Source: Nematostella vectensis (lineage: Eukaryota; Cnidaria; Anthozoa; Actiniaria; Edwardsiidae). From it: 64,000 nucleotides of DNA. The position numbers and the translations under genes were made by a program. The stretch is taken from NCBI RefSeq assembly GCF_932526225.1, contig NC_064034.1, forward strand, positions 10,603,387-10,667,386, read 5' to 3'. Under the pieces are notes generated by a model, which was given only the letters and a program-made list of their open reading frames with translations, had not been told where the DNA came from and ran no database searches. The number at the start of each line of letters is the position of its first letter. Within the stretch, counting starts at the first letter, position 1. Positions 32,401-43,116 of this stretch are shown here, piece after piece.

Positions 32401-33329
32401 CACTACTGGGTAGCTACCTTTCTGGAAGGAATAACCGGGTGCGCCTAGGCCGCCATGTCAGCTCATACAAGAATATCAATCGGGGATGTCCACAGGGTTC
32501 TGCTCTAGGTCCACTATTATGGAATATTTTCCAGAACGGCCTATGCTATCACATTTATGGAAGTTTATCCATGTATGCTGATGATCATCAGATTTATCAC
32601 ACTGGAAGCGATCTTAGCACTGTGATTTCAGATCTCAGAGTGAGTGCAGACCATGCTACTCAGTGGTACGATTCAAACCTCCTAGCCGGCAATCTAAAAG
32701 AGTATCAGGTTTTACATCTTACTGGTAATCGCCAAAAAACCGCCGACGCTAACGCAGCTCTTTATGTGCATGGTGAAATAATAAATGACACTAATGAACT
32801 CAAACTACTAGGTGTCACGATTGACGACCAGTTAAATTTTAGCACCCATATCAATGAAATCTGTAAAAGAGCCAGTCAAAGAGCTGGTGTTCTAATGCGC
32901 CTCAGGAATCTTATCCCCACCAACGCCAAAATACAACTATTTAAATCGGCAGTTCTGCCTCACCTCACCTACTGTCACCTTGTGTGGCACTTTTGCCGAT
33001 CAGGTGACAAGCGCAAGCTCGAAAGGGTACAAGAAAGAGGACTCAGGGCTGTTTTCAAAGACAAAAGCTCTAGTTACGCTAACCTTCTCGGACGGGCTAA
33101 GCTACCTACCCTCTTAAACAGACGGCTGCAGGACATTGCTATACTAATGTACAAGGTGCACAATAACTTGTGCCCTCCTAATATCTGCGGCATTTTTAAC
33201 AGACACAGTGCCAACTATAATCTAAGGCAAGCAGATTTCTCCTTTCCAAGGTACAACACCACTACTTATGGAAAGCACTCGTTAAAGTACCTTGGGCCAA
33301 AGCTTTTGGGGAAACTGTCGGTCACTATA

Positions 33330-33404
<75 letters not shown>

Positions 33405-36400
33405 TATTCTATCTTATATTAATTACATTAGTTATAAAGTAGTAGTAGTATCAATATAAAATATCAGTATATATAGCTCTTAATTTTAGTATTTACAGAT
33501 ATATATATTTTTCCTCTCATTTTGATGTTTTGGTTGTGTCCCCATATTAATCCTGGACTTCGTTTCCTGAGCTAGACGGTCTCCGACACTTTAATAAAGT
33601 TTATCATCATCATCATAATCATCAGCTTGTAAAACACCAAAAATTGTTAAAACTTTGTGGAAGTCCTCTCCTTAACTCATCTTCTCAAATTCTTCCATAT
33701 ATATTGATACTTTTTATACCTTTTGATCGGAAAATTGTGGGACTTGCCACCCAACTTACAGAAGTGCCCCACTTGTCCACTGCCTATGACAGTAACATTT
33801 CTAAATGTCGTCGGTTGTATTCCAATTCCATTTACAGTTGATAAACAATGCAGTTAAGGATGTTTGTATCACTGGGAAGGACTTTGCGTCGTATCTGGAG
33901 CTGTTGGCATCAAAAGAAGTGTTCACGACGTTGATGTTTGACTGCTGCTATTCTGGTCATGTTTACCGTGATGCAGAGTACAAAGACAGCATGTTTACAC
34001 CACTTAGACCACGCCAAGTAAGCATCATTTTTTCCTGATGTAGATTATACCATAAAATACACAATGTTTAAAGACCTTGCCCTTTTTTAGATTGAGGTAG
34101 CCTGTCGTCTCCAATCTCGCTCAAATTCATCTCCAGGGTCACCTTTAGTTGAACCTAGCCTCAATGCACACTTGGAGAACAATAACTTTTCAATGTGGCC
34201 TCGTTCAGGCTGGAGACCTTCTCGTGCTGATAGATTTGTCCACATTGCTGCTTGTTCTTCTGCGGAGAAGGCATATGAGGGAGTTGATCACTATACGGAC
34301 ACAACATGTGGGCTACTAACCTGTGCTGTCAGAAGAGTGTTTGGCAAGTTGTCACATCCAGAAAAGGTGTCCTATAAAGTGTTATGCAGGTTAGCTGTTT
34401 TCAAGCTATGCACAGCGGAATCAGGAGAGGGGGGGAGGGGGGAGACGAGCCCTTCCAATGACTTGCTTAGAGGGCCCTGACCCTCCCATATTTTGCTAGT
34501 TAACAAAAGAAAACAGCAATACCTGATTCCATTACCTTCTCTTTTTTTGTTAAACTGAGTTGGGAATGCCCCTCACAATGTTTTCTGTCCTCCCCTCCCC
34601 CCCTCCATATTTTCTCCTTCCGCCATCTATGCCATGAACATGAACGAGTTTAGATCAGTGAAGATGTTATAATAAGATAAGGCTGTTGCATTAATTTTTT
34701 TATTGTCTTTTTTTTTACAGCCTAATAATGCGGGAGTTCAAGGAACTGCATGTTTCTGTCAAACAGACACCACAGTTTGAAGGAGGCAATCTTAACACTA
34801 GGGTGTTCGATAGAATTACAGGTAAAGGAAACAATGCAAAATACCCAGGTAGTTGTATTCTTAAACCAGAGTAATGAATGCTGGTGCATAACTAGGTGAA
34901 TGCGCAGGGTTAACATGAATCATCAAATACTGTCAATTTTCAATATGATATCTATGACTGCAAGCCCCCCCCCCCCCCCTTAACAAATCCTTGGGTAAGC
35001 GTCTGTGATATACCAGTTACCGTGGAAGTGCTTAGGGTAATGTTTGTACTGAGCCCTGAATGAAATGATACCCATTTTCTCTATAAAACTCTAAAGAGAT
35101 TGATTTTATTTAAGTTTTTATTTAAAGAAAACAAAATTTTTCCATTTCTTCCAGTCCCTTTCTGTCCAGTACCAGATCAATTCTAAATAGTTTTAAAATA
35201 ATATAATACTCCAAAAACTGGAAATCGACTCTGCCAAATTTTCGTCTTTAATAAGACTTCTTCAGGGCAGACTGAAGAAGGTGAATCGTTACAAGCTTAT
35301 TTACATCAGAATAGGTGCGCGAGACGCAAAAACATTACAACTGACAAAAACGCGCATTTTCTAGAATAGCGCGCGCTATGGATAAAAATAATTTACACAT
35401 CTCTACGTGGGTTCCTACTACAAAAAAAGTCATCACTATTAAGACCCCGCGGGTAGATAGACTTAAGCCGATAAGCCCACTGGCCTTCCCTTTCCCTAAG
35501 CTGAGCCTCAGAGTTACACTTATCTATAAGTTGTACCATAACATTATTAAGACCTAAATGATTGTCGCAATGAAAATGTTGATAGATAAGGTCATCCTTA
35601 ACTCTTTTACTAACCGGTAAACTAGGGTGCTTATTTAACCTACTTCTATGATCATTAAAACACTTCCTAAAACTATTGATAGTAGACCCTACGTATTGCT
35701 TGCTACACATAGAGCAAGTAATTAGATAAACAACAAAATCTGAGTTACAGTCCAAGTCAAAATTAATGACATATTTCTTATTAGTAACTGTACTGCGAAA
35801 CTCCTGCCCTGTCTTAAGAAAGTTACACACCCTACACCTTTTACCGCCACACTTACCACAACCTCTAACCTGAGTACCATCCTCTTTAAGAGAGGAGTGC
35901 ACCAACATATCCTTTAAACTCCTAGGTTTCCTATAAGCCACCATAGGTACCCTACCAATAGCACCCCTACATCTACTAGAAGATTCTAGAACTGGCTGTA
36001 AATTACGAAGAATACCAGGTAAATTAGGTAAAGCTGGATGAAAAGTGACTACAAAAGGTACACGATCATTCTTACCTTTACGCCTGTCTTTCAATGTGTC
36101 GTCCCTAGGAATACGTCTAACCCGGTCAACTTCCCTCTCCACAAACCTGCTGTCATAACCCCTATCAACTAAATAACCTTGTAACTCTAATACCCTCTTT
36201 TCGAAAGAAGAGTCTTTCGAACTTATCCTACGGATACGTAGTGCCTGCCCAAAAGGAATGCCTTTCTTACCAGCAGACGGATGACAGGACGTATGAAAAA
36301 GATATTGATGCTTATCAGTAGGCTTACTATACAGAAAGATTTCCAGTTTTTGGAGTATTGTATTCATTGTATTCATTCATTGTATTGTATTCATTGTATT

Positions 36401-39400
36401 CATTGTATTCCAGTTTTTGGAGTATTGTATTCATTGTTCTGGTACGAGATCGCGACAGTTTGGGCTTTTTTGATTCTAGTTTTAAAATAGGTGTTGCTGT
36501 GGTTCAGTTCCAGATGTCCATGTCAGTGGTGTCCCTGTGGACCGTGTGTTTCGAAATGGGTCACGTGATGAGGTCATTCTAGAAGCGGGTATCTTGCAGC
36601 TATTACGTGACGGAGAGTATGAAGTGTTTGAGCCTACAGTCACCAAGGAAGAGTTGGCATGCGGTAACAGCACTGAGAAGTGGGTGGCGAGGATAGACGT
36701 GAATCAGTATGACATCTTCGAGACGCAAGCACTCGCGTTAGTCGTAGAAAAAGCAAAAGATATACGGGTGAGTGGGAAAAGGTAGTCCTTGGTAGCCATT
36801 AATTCTCAATATTACGTAAGCTTTCATCAATAATTTCCAGCTTCCTTCATTTAACTAACGGGATTACGGAATTTTTTTTTTTTGGTTGATCAGCGCCTTG
36901 TAGAAAGGTGACGTGATTGGAAACCATTTAAGTGCTTTCCAAGGATTTTGAGTGATGGGAGCCAGGAGGCGATTTCGCTGTTGGAAATCGTCGGTAAGAG
37001 AATATTGAAAAGCGCTGTAAACTTGTCTTTTTTTCGTAAAATCGGTTGATATGGATAAGTAAACACCTCTCTTGAATAAAAACACCGTTCTATACTTTAA
37101 AAACGGCAACGAGAAACTACAGAATTTTGCGCTTTCTAGAAAAGTACACACGGTATTTCACAAACAAGAATTTTGCTTATTTATGTGCTAAGCGTTTTCC
37201 TCTGGGTGTTTTAGCCTGGGTGTTTGGCATTCCTGCGCGAAGCTAGGAGCGTAAGGCACAAAGTCCGAGTGCATCAGAGTACCAATCACGTGAACGACAC
37301 GTGCGAGTTGCTGACTCAGCTAAAGACTGCTCAAATGTTCCACGTGGAATGCAGTTCAACGGAAGAGGAAGAACACTTTACTTCAGCTGCAGATGATACG
37401 TTTGGTCACATGGACACGATAACGTTGATGAACTTCCATAATGCCATTGGTTTATCGCAGAATAAGATATTGAATGACGATAATAAAAAAGTCACGAATA
37501 ACCAGGAATCGCATACTCAAACTACTGTATATCGACCTGAATGCCGACGAGAGAGTGGATCTCAGACTAGCGACGACATCATTCATGTCTCGCCCGAACA
37601 AGTGCACACAAGGTAATATGGACTTATTTTAACTTTTCATTATCTTCAAATGCCGACGGTACTGTCAAGCTATTAAAACAAACACCTCAAGCGGGATTTT
37701 GATAAGTTCTCTTATTTTGCTAGCAAAGCGTTCTGGGTCGCTCGACGCAGAGGCAAGATGATCACTCCGCCAATAAGCCTGGGGCGAGAGCACGTCGTAG
37801 TTGACAACCTGTGTCGGTTGCTAAGATATGAGATGGCCTTAGCGAATGCTGATATCGCTTTTGGTTCCATGATAAACGTGACGTTCAAAGTCTCTAGGCT
37901 GGAAAGGGTGCAACCATACCGAGCTGGCCTGGAAAAGAGTCAAAGAATTCGAGAGGGACTGAGTGCCGGGGATTTATATGAAGGTATCTTCATACTCTCA
38001 GGTTTTGATTTTAATTGTCACTTTTTCCCACTTTCTCGAATTAACTGATGATTGAGGGCTATTTTTATAGACTTAGTTGACTTTTATGATGAAATCAGAA
38101 GTCCAAGGCCTAGCTTAGACACCGCCCTATTCATTTTCCGTTCCAAATGTATAATGCATGCAAATGAAGATGAAACAATCGACTTTGTTCATTTGCATGC
38201 ATTTGCACTTGGAACGGTACATAAAAAGAACGGCGTCTTCACTATGACTAAGGCATTGATTGCTTCCAAATGCGACCCAAGTCATTTGTTTCGTGTTCAT
38301 TTGCGTGCATATGCATTGTGAACGTAACACGAAAAGAACGGAGTTTGTTAAGGCCTAAGACCATGTAAATAACCAGGCGTAACAACTAGTTAGAGGCGTA
38401 AAGCAAATGCATCAGGGGAAAGACGACCTAGGACAAGTCTTTTCAAGATGGTTGTTCGCGGGTCTTTCTGATCCAGGTTTATCCCTGCCTTATCACAAGA
38501 ACCCTTTTTAACCATCATCGTATTCAACCTGTGACATCTTCCTCTTTAATCTTAAGGCGGTCCCGTGACTGAGCGGCCTCGGTTCCGTGCGCACCTTGTG
38601 ACTCAGCGGTCTGACCGTGGGCGCGTCAGGCTAGTCCCAGTGCCCTGCTCAGGTGACGCACTTGTGTTCCAGGTCACCAATAATGAAGATCACGTGATCC
38701 ATGTCTGTGTATTAATGTTCCAACTGGATGGTTCGGTCGTTTCTTTGTACCCAGATTCTAACGTAAGTTTAAAGTATGGAACTTTGCAAGCACAAACAAT
38801 TTGAATCTTTGCAATATGCTTTTTACAGGCGCGTACCAAGGGGGGTGCACATGGAATCTTCAAATACTATGCCTTTTCCATATGATTCATGACTGCGCAC
38901 CCCCAGCCAATTCTGGGTACCCGCGGTGTTGTATTATGTAATTCTTGCGGATATGTCAAGCAAGGCATTAGTTGAGCATTCATTTTGTACTGTAAAGAAA
39001 TTTCTGGAAAATCTAGACCATGCTCTAATAAGGGCGACTATATAAGATGATGTGGACGTCGTTTAACGGTCAGTCAGTTCAGGGTTTTGTTGAGTGCGGA
39101 ATATTTGAACCACTCAGAGTTGCAAAATCAAAATTGTCTTGCGCTACTCTCCGAATCTACTTCATAAACGCCAGGAAAACCTTCAATAAATAGTCTTCCA
39201 ACAAAAGGGTTTATATTAGCTCGTTTTAACTCGCTTTTAAGTGCATATTCTCGTGTCTTACCTTCCCGATATAACGTATGTGTCTGTGTGTCTTTATGTT
39301 TGAGCTTTGATCACCCCTCAATGGGTCACCGAGTACATTCTGTGATTACAGGGGAGAACACAAGAGCTGCGGCCCGGGGATTCGATAGAAGACATTCATC

Positions 39401-39865
39401 GTCTCTTCATACCTGATCACTCCCTGCGCGGGATCGCCCGTCCAGACCCGCGGGACCCCGAGCCTCGTTACGGTGTCGATACCGTCGTGCTTTTCGCGAC
39501 AAGTGAGGAAGCATCCTATTTAGCGTTGCTTCAAACGCCATTGGAAACCGAGCCAGAACTCGTGCCCAGGGCCCTGGATAAGCAGGTGTGTTGGTACTTG
39601 TTCACTCCATTACTTCATTGCTGAAGCTCGCACCCTGATTGGCTAGAATTTTTAAAACAGTGCTTTATGGGGTCCTTATGCTATTCTGCTGCTACCTCAC
39701 TAGCTGTTCTCTTTTTTTTTTATTAAGACACCGTTGCATCCACTCAGAAAGTTTCGTCTTGCTTTGACCAACCGCTGTAGTCTGGATGCTCAGTGCGACA
39801 GCGGGCCCGCCTGGCAAGTCATGAAACGAGAGTTCGAGGTCTGGAAACATCCTCAACATCAGTAA
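29497..39865 (+). CDS. Caspase-fold (peptidase C14) protein with DUF4384-like C-terminal region, 12 coding exons, 810 aa
   Basis: Exons: 29497-29539, 29680-29822, 30701-30871, 33838-34017, 34091-34389, 34721-34821, 36508-36767, 37215-37612, 37724-37983, 38557-38762, 39352-39585, 39728-39865; phases agree. The caspase fold starts with VERRALLVGPTYEG (about residue 15). The catalytic histidine is in LFFFCGHGFY (about H98) and the catalytic cysteine in LMFDCCYSGH (about C156), the metacaspase/bacterial-type pattern rather than the animal QACxG pattern. No death-fold prodomain is present. A family-typical middle region (PDVHVSGVPVDRVFRNGSRD) and a low-complexity exon 8 follow. The C-terminus (residues about 640-750: VIHVCVLMFQLDGSVVSLYP, LRPGDSIEDIH, DTVVLFATSEEASY) resembles DUF4384. 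It is probably a cytosolic cysteine peptidase; substrate and role are unknown. Introns 3 and 6 hold retroelements. The start is supported only by frame and acceptor position. Confidence 0.82.
31030..33626 (+). mobile_element. Degenerate non-LTR retrotransposon (LINE) in caspase-gene intron 3
   Basis: 31069-31749 encodes the C-terminal part of an APE-type endonuclease (VTLVGDLNLNR, SDHTLVYG). 31977-32159 and 32211-33422 encode reverse transcriptase pieces: LHSLKPGKAAGCDAIP, DMSKAFDSLRPP, NRGCPQGSALGPLLWN and the catalytic YADDHQ. The frame is broken near 32157, and the sequence jumps from DWTLI to NLIEGWKK, so the N-terminal RT motifs are deleted. The copy is therefore dead. A (ATT)n run (33328-33404) interrupts the 3' part, and the copy ends in an ATC-rich tail at about 33626. 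It separates the exon carrying the catalytic histidine from the exon carrying the catalytic cysteine. Confidence 0.88.
33328..33404. repeat. (ATT)n microsatellite
   Basis: An uninterrupted trinucleotide run inside the 3' part of the intronic LINE. It is read as polyisoleucine in the retroelement frame. Confidence 0.97.
35225..36355 (-). mobile_element. Penelope-like element fragment with GIY-YIG endonuclease
   Basis: The frame 36376-35393 encodes a C-terminal Penelope-like protein: HQYLFHTSCHPSAGKKGIPF at the RT/linker end, then a cysteine cluster (CGKCGGKRCRVCNF), then a GIY-YIG-type nuclease (VVYLITCSMCSKQYVGST, NSFRKCFNDHRSR, DNHLGLNNVMVQLID). Most of the RT domain is missing, so the copy is 5'-truncated, but the nuclease frame is intact. 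It lies in intron 6 of the caspase-like gene in antisense orientation. Its upstream edge abuts ATTGTATTC repeats (36355-36440), where CCAGTTTTTGGAGTATTG occurs twice (about 36345 and 36412), possibly an insertion footprint. Confidence 0.85.
36340..36445. repeat. ATTGTATTC microsatellite at the Penelope edge
   Basis: Repeated TGTATTCATTGTATTCATT units are flanked on both sides by CCAGTTTTTGGAGTATTG. They lie between the Penelope-like fragment and exon 7 of the caspase-like gene. Confidence 0.85.
38137..38218. repeat. Foldback hairpin with ATGCAAATG motifs
   Basis: CCGTTCCAAATG...ATGCATGCAAATGAA pairs with TTCATTTGCATGCATTTGC...CTTGGAACGG across a short loop. It lies in caspase-gene intron 9, and a decayed half copy follows at about 38270-38330. 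The ATGCAAAT octamers are probably part of the repeat rather than enhancers. Confidence 0.7.
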
Positions 39866-39929
39866 AGCCTTTCCCATGCTAGAAACAAGCCAGATTATCT
39901 TGCACTTAGAGAATCCCCCCCCCCCCTTC

Positions 39930-41400
39930 CCCAGCAATTGTTCAGGTCGACATGCGCTCACTCTCCAATACTAACAAGACAAACTCATCAAGTCGAGGCT
40001 GACTTCTAATAGCTCAGGTCGATATACGCTCACTCTTCAATACGAACAAGACAAATGCATCTAGTTGAGGTTGTCTTCTAATACATTCCCAGAAATAAGA
40101 GACAACATGTCCGCCACGCATGCGTAATAGTGCACATACAATGTCAAAATGGCTGCCATTTACTATAAGGAAATGTGGGGAGACATCACAATTTATCAAA
40201 TTTTCTCGTTTCAGAGATTTTGGGCTCACGATGCAGGACTCGAAAAAAAAAAACCTTGCCATTCGAGTGATACACTTTCCGTTCAAACGATGCCAGAGAA
40301 AGCCCTATAATTGTTCCTTGGACATTGCACTTTTGTTCGCTTGAGAGCATACAATCCTCCATACATTCTCTGTAACTTCATTGAAATCGGGCATAAAAGT
40401 AGTCGTTTAAAAGGTAGAACTGTTCGCCGCATCACAGGTGCAGGACTCGAAATTGGTAAATCGACTATCCTTCCATCAAATTGGCCAATAAAATAGGCAG
40501 TAGCGCCTTCCAATCTTGTTCCCGAAGAAATAACATTTGATGTATTTATGCCTAGTTTAGGAACCATTATTGTTGTCTTTAAGATACAGACTGAAGCAAA
40601 GAAAACGGTGCGCTCCGCAAGAACAACTTCTCTCCGTTCGTCCGTTCTCCATTTTGTTTTTAAACGGCCCCACGGCTTTCTGGGATAGACACAGGGGAAC
40701 CATAAAGCCCTTCTAAAAATATATATTTTTTTAAATTTGCGCATATGATGTTTTCCAACCTCAGCGAGACTGCCGCACTTCCATTATCATCGGACGTATC
40801 AAAGCAGAGATGCCCATTGCACGTTTAAATACCGCTAATACTACTTTTATTTGGAATTTTAGTCAACCTGACTAAAAACTTCTAGTGTAACAACAAAAGG
40901 GAAGCCCCTGTGCTGGCCGGAATCTCGTTTTTATTTGTGATACCGCTGTTATTTCTCGCGGGCCTAGCAAAATGTGAGCCCAGAGAAACCGCTGGCTAAT
41001 GTCCCTTACTTCTGGGAATGAGCTCAGGTAGATATACGCTCACTCTCCAATACTTACAAGACAAACGCATCAAGTCGATACTAACAAGACAAACGCATCA
41101 AGTCGAGGATGTCTTCTAATAGCTCAGGTCGATATACGCTCCCTCTCCTATACTAACAAGACAAACGAATGAAGTCGAGGCTGTCTTTTAATAACTCAGG
41201 TCGATATACGCTCACTCTCCAATACTAACAAGACAAACGCATCAAGTAGAGGCTATCTTCTAATAGCTCAGGTCGATATACGCTCACTTTCCTATACTAA
41301 CAAGACAAACGAATGAAGTCGAGGCTGTCTTTTTTAAAATAGCTTAGGCTCGATAACGCCTCAAATATCACAAGACAAAAGCGTCGAGGCTCTCTTCTCA
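39930..41400. repeat. About 72-bp minisatellite, split by an inserted element
   Basis: Units containing AGCTCAGGTCGATATACGCT and CAAGACAAACGCATCAAGTC run from about 39930 to 40083 and again from about 41023 to 41400. The interruption is the inverted-repeat element at 40084-41022, so the array predates that insertion. It begins about 65 bp after the caspase-like stop codon. Confidence 0.88.
40084..41022. mobile_element. About 0.94-kb inverted-repeat element inserted in the minisatellite
   Basis: The left end CATTCCCAGAAATAAGAGAC and right end TCCCTTACTTCTGGGAATG are inverted copies. Either side lies the same minisatellite unit, interrupted between CTTCTAATA and AGCTCAGG. Open frames inside (for example about 40744-40283 on the minus strand) show no recognisable transposase, so the element looks non-autonomous or too diverged to identify. 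Confidence 0.7.
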
Positions 41401-43116
41401 TTCAAATACGTTTGCTGTAATTTCAGTTTAAAGCCTCTACTTGAGGTAATTTTTGGTAGCATATCGAACTTGGGCTATTGAGGATATAGCCTTGTCTGTT
41501 GGTCACGAGTTATAGCTGTAGAGATTAGAGTCAGCCTGGCATGTGTTGGAAGCTTGCATGGTTCTCAGAGCGGGGCGTAAGTGAGCGAAAACCGCACAGA
41601 AAACGCCAAAAACCGCAAAACCGTCAAAACAAGTCAATAACCGCGCCAGATTTAAGACGAAACCGCATCACCTTACGCCCCCCTCCCCCCAACCCCCTCG
41701 TTCAATGCACGAACGCCCCACTCCAGTAACAGAGATTGCTTTGCATGTATTGTCTTCGCTGTCGTCGGATAAAAGGTAGAGGACTACGCGAAGTACAGCA
41801 AGTGAATAAGCGGATCCGGGCGGACAGGAAATTAGCAGCTTCCAAAGATATTCGTAGAAAATGAAAATCAAGTGGCAAGTGGACGACTAGACGGGCCGTA
41901 TGGTTACTAAGCAACCTCGGGCCAGTATTTTATTCATCACACTTCTATGCTATGGGAATAAAAATACGAGAGCTGGGAGAACTTTCGTTTGGGAGGAAAA
42001 AGAGAATCTGTAAACAAGCATTATAGCGTATCGCTTGTATTTTATCTCTTATTTTTTAGGTTGTGCTATATTTTCTCACGAGAAAACGTGAATAAACATG
42101 GTTTGGAAACAATTGTGATTTTATTTCTACTTTTATTCCAGAGAAAACAGGTGCACTGTTTTTGTTGGCAACTCTGGCCCCGTCTGCACCTGGCTTTAGC
42201 TGTTTAGAACTCGTGTTTCTCCAGCCTCGCTCCCAGGTCTCTCCCTGGGCTGCGCGATCACCTTTTGATTTTTCCGCTTGCAGTCTTGCAAAGGCAGGAG
42301 AACTTAGTTTCCAGACAACAAAAATTTCCCTTAATTTTCGCTGAAATACGCCTGGCTTTGAAATGCGCCTTGCTCTGCCCAAGTAAAAATACAATATTTT
42401 TTTAGTCGGGCAGGTTTCGGACAGAGCGTCGGGGACTGTTCGCGCGCCACGGGGTAGCATTATTACTCAACGTAGCTTGACCGGGCTAACAAACTCTGTC
42501 CCTCCAGCCCTCGCTCTCGTTGCTCGTAGGTAAGCTCCAAGAGAGTCTCGCCTTTTAGAATCCCGAAAAAGTAGAGCTGAGTGAGAGCGGCCTGAGGACG
42601 AGGCTAGATGAACTTTTTGCAGAGCCTTCTGTTCTATGAGAATTGGTAGTTATGATAATAAAAATTCATGCATATGTTATAACCAAAATCTAGAAAGAGA
42701 AGGAATAATGGGAGCATTCAGGGTATTGAGCACGAGACCTCTATATTTGCATACATATCACTTTGACCAGTGATATGAAAGAAATACGTGTAAATATTTA
42801 TAATCTGCAATCATATTCTTCTCTCTAAGTAGCAATTAAAGCAGCTTCATAGCAGCAAAGTGGATAAATGTTATGTCGGCCCGGGCCCCGAGTAAAACAG
42901 CAATATCAGATAATGAGAACAGCGATATTTTAAGATCATTAAGATCATTTCTAATACACAAAGGTGGTAATACATTTATTGTAAAAGCATGACTTCGAAA
43001 CTTCGGGTGCTTAGAACACCACAGGTGGTGAGATCTCGTCGATTCTATCGGTGACGATAATTTGTAAAGAAGTCCATTAAGATCGGTAGTTGTCATTTTC
43101 AGTACATCCAAGCGCA
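41401..43116. other. Intergenic, no gene recognised
   Basis: No convincing exon. Segments around 42210-42600 contain CCAGCCTCGCTCCCAGG and a roughly inverted GGCCTGAGGACGAGGCTAG, suggesting another decayed dispersed element. The promoter of the plus-strand secreted gene at 43117 presumably lies at the right end. Confidence 0.4.

Noticed and set aside
31069-33422. LINE frames as exons of the caspase-like gene
   Set aside because: They encode endonuclease and reverse transcriptase, are frameshifted and partly deleted, and the host gene splices in phase across them.
29497-39865. Bacterial contamination as the source of the caspase/DUF4384-like gene
   Set aside because: Twelve exons with matching phases and GT-AG boundaries, intronic animal retroelements and continuous flanking animal genes argue against it.
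40283-40744. 153-aa minus-strand frame as a transposase
   Set aside because: No catalytic motif or recognisable fold by eye; it lies within an inverted-repeat element but cannot be called a transposase.
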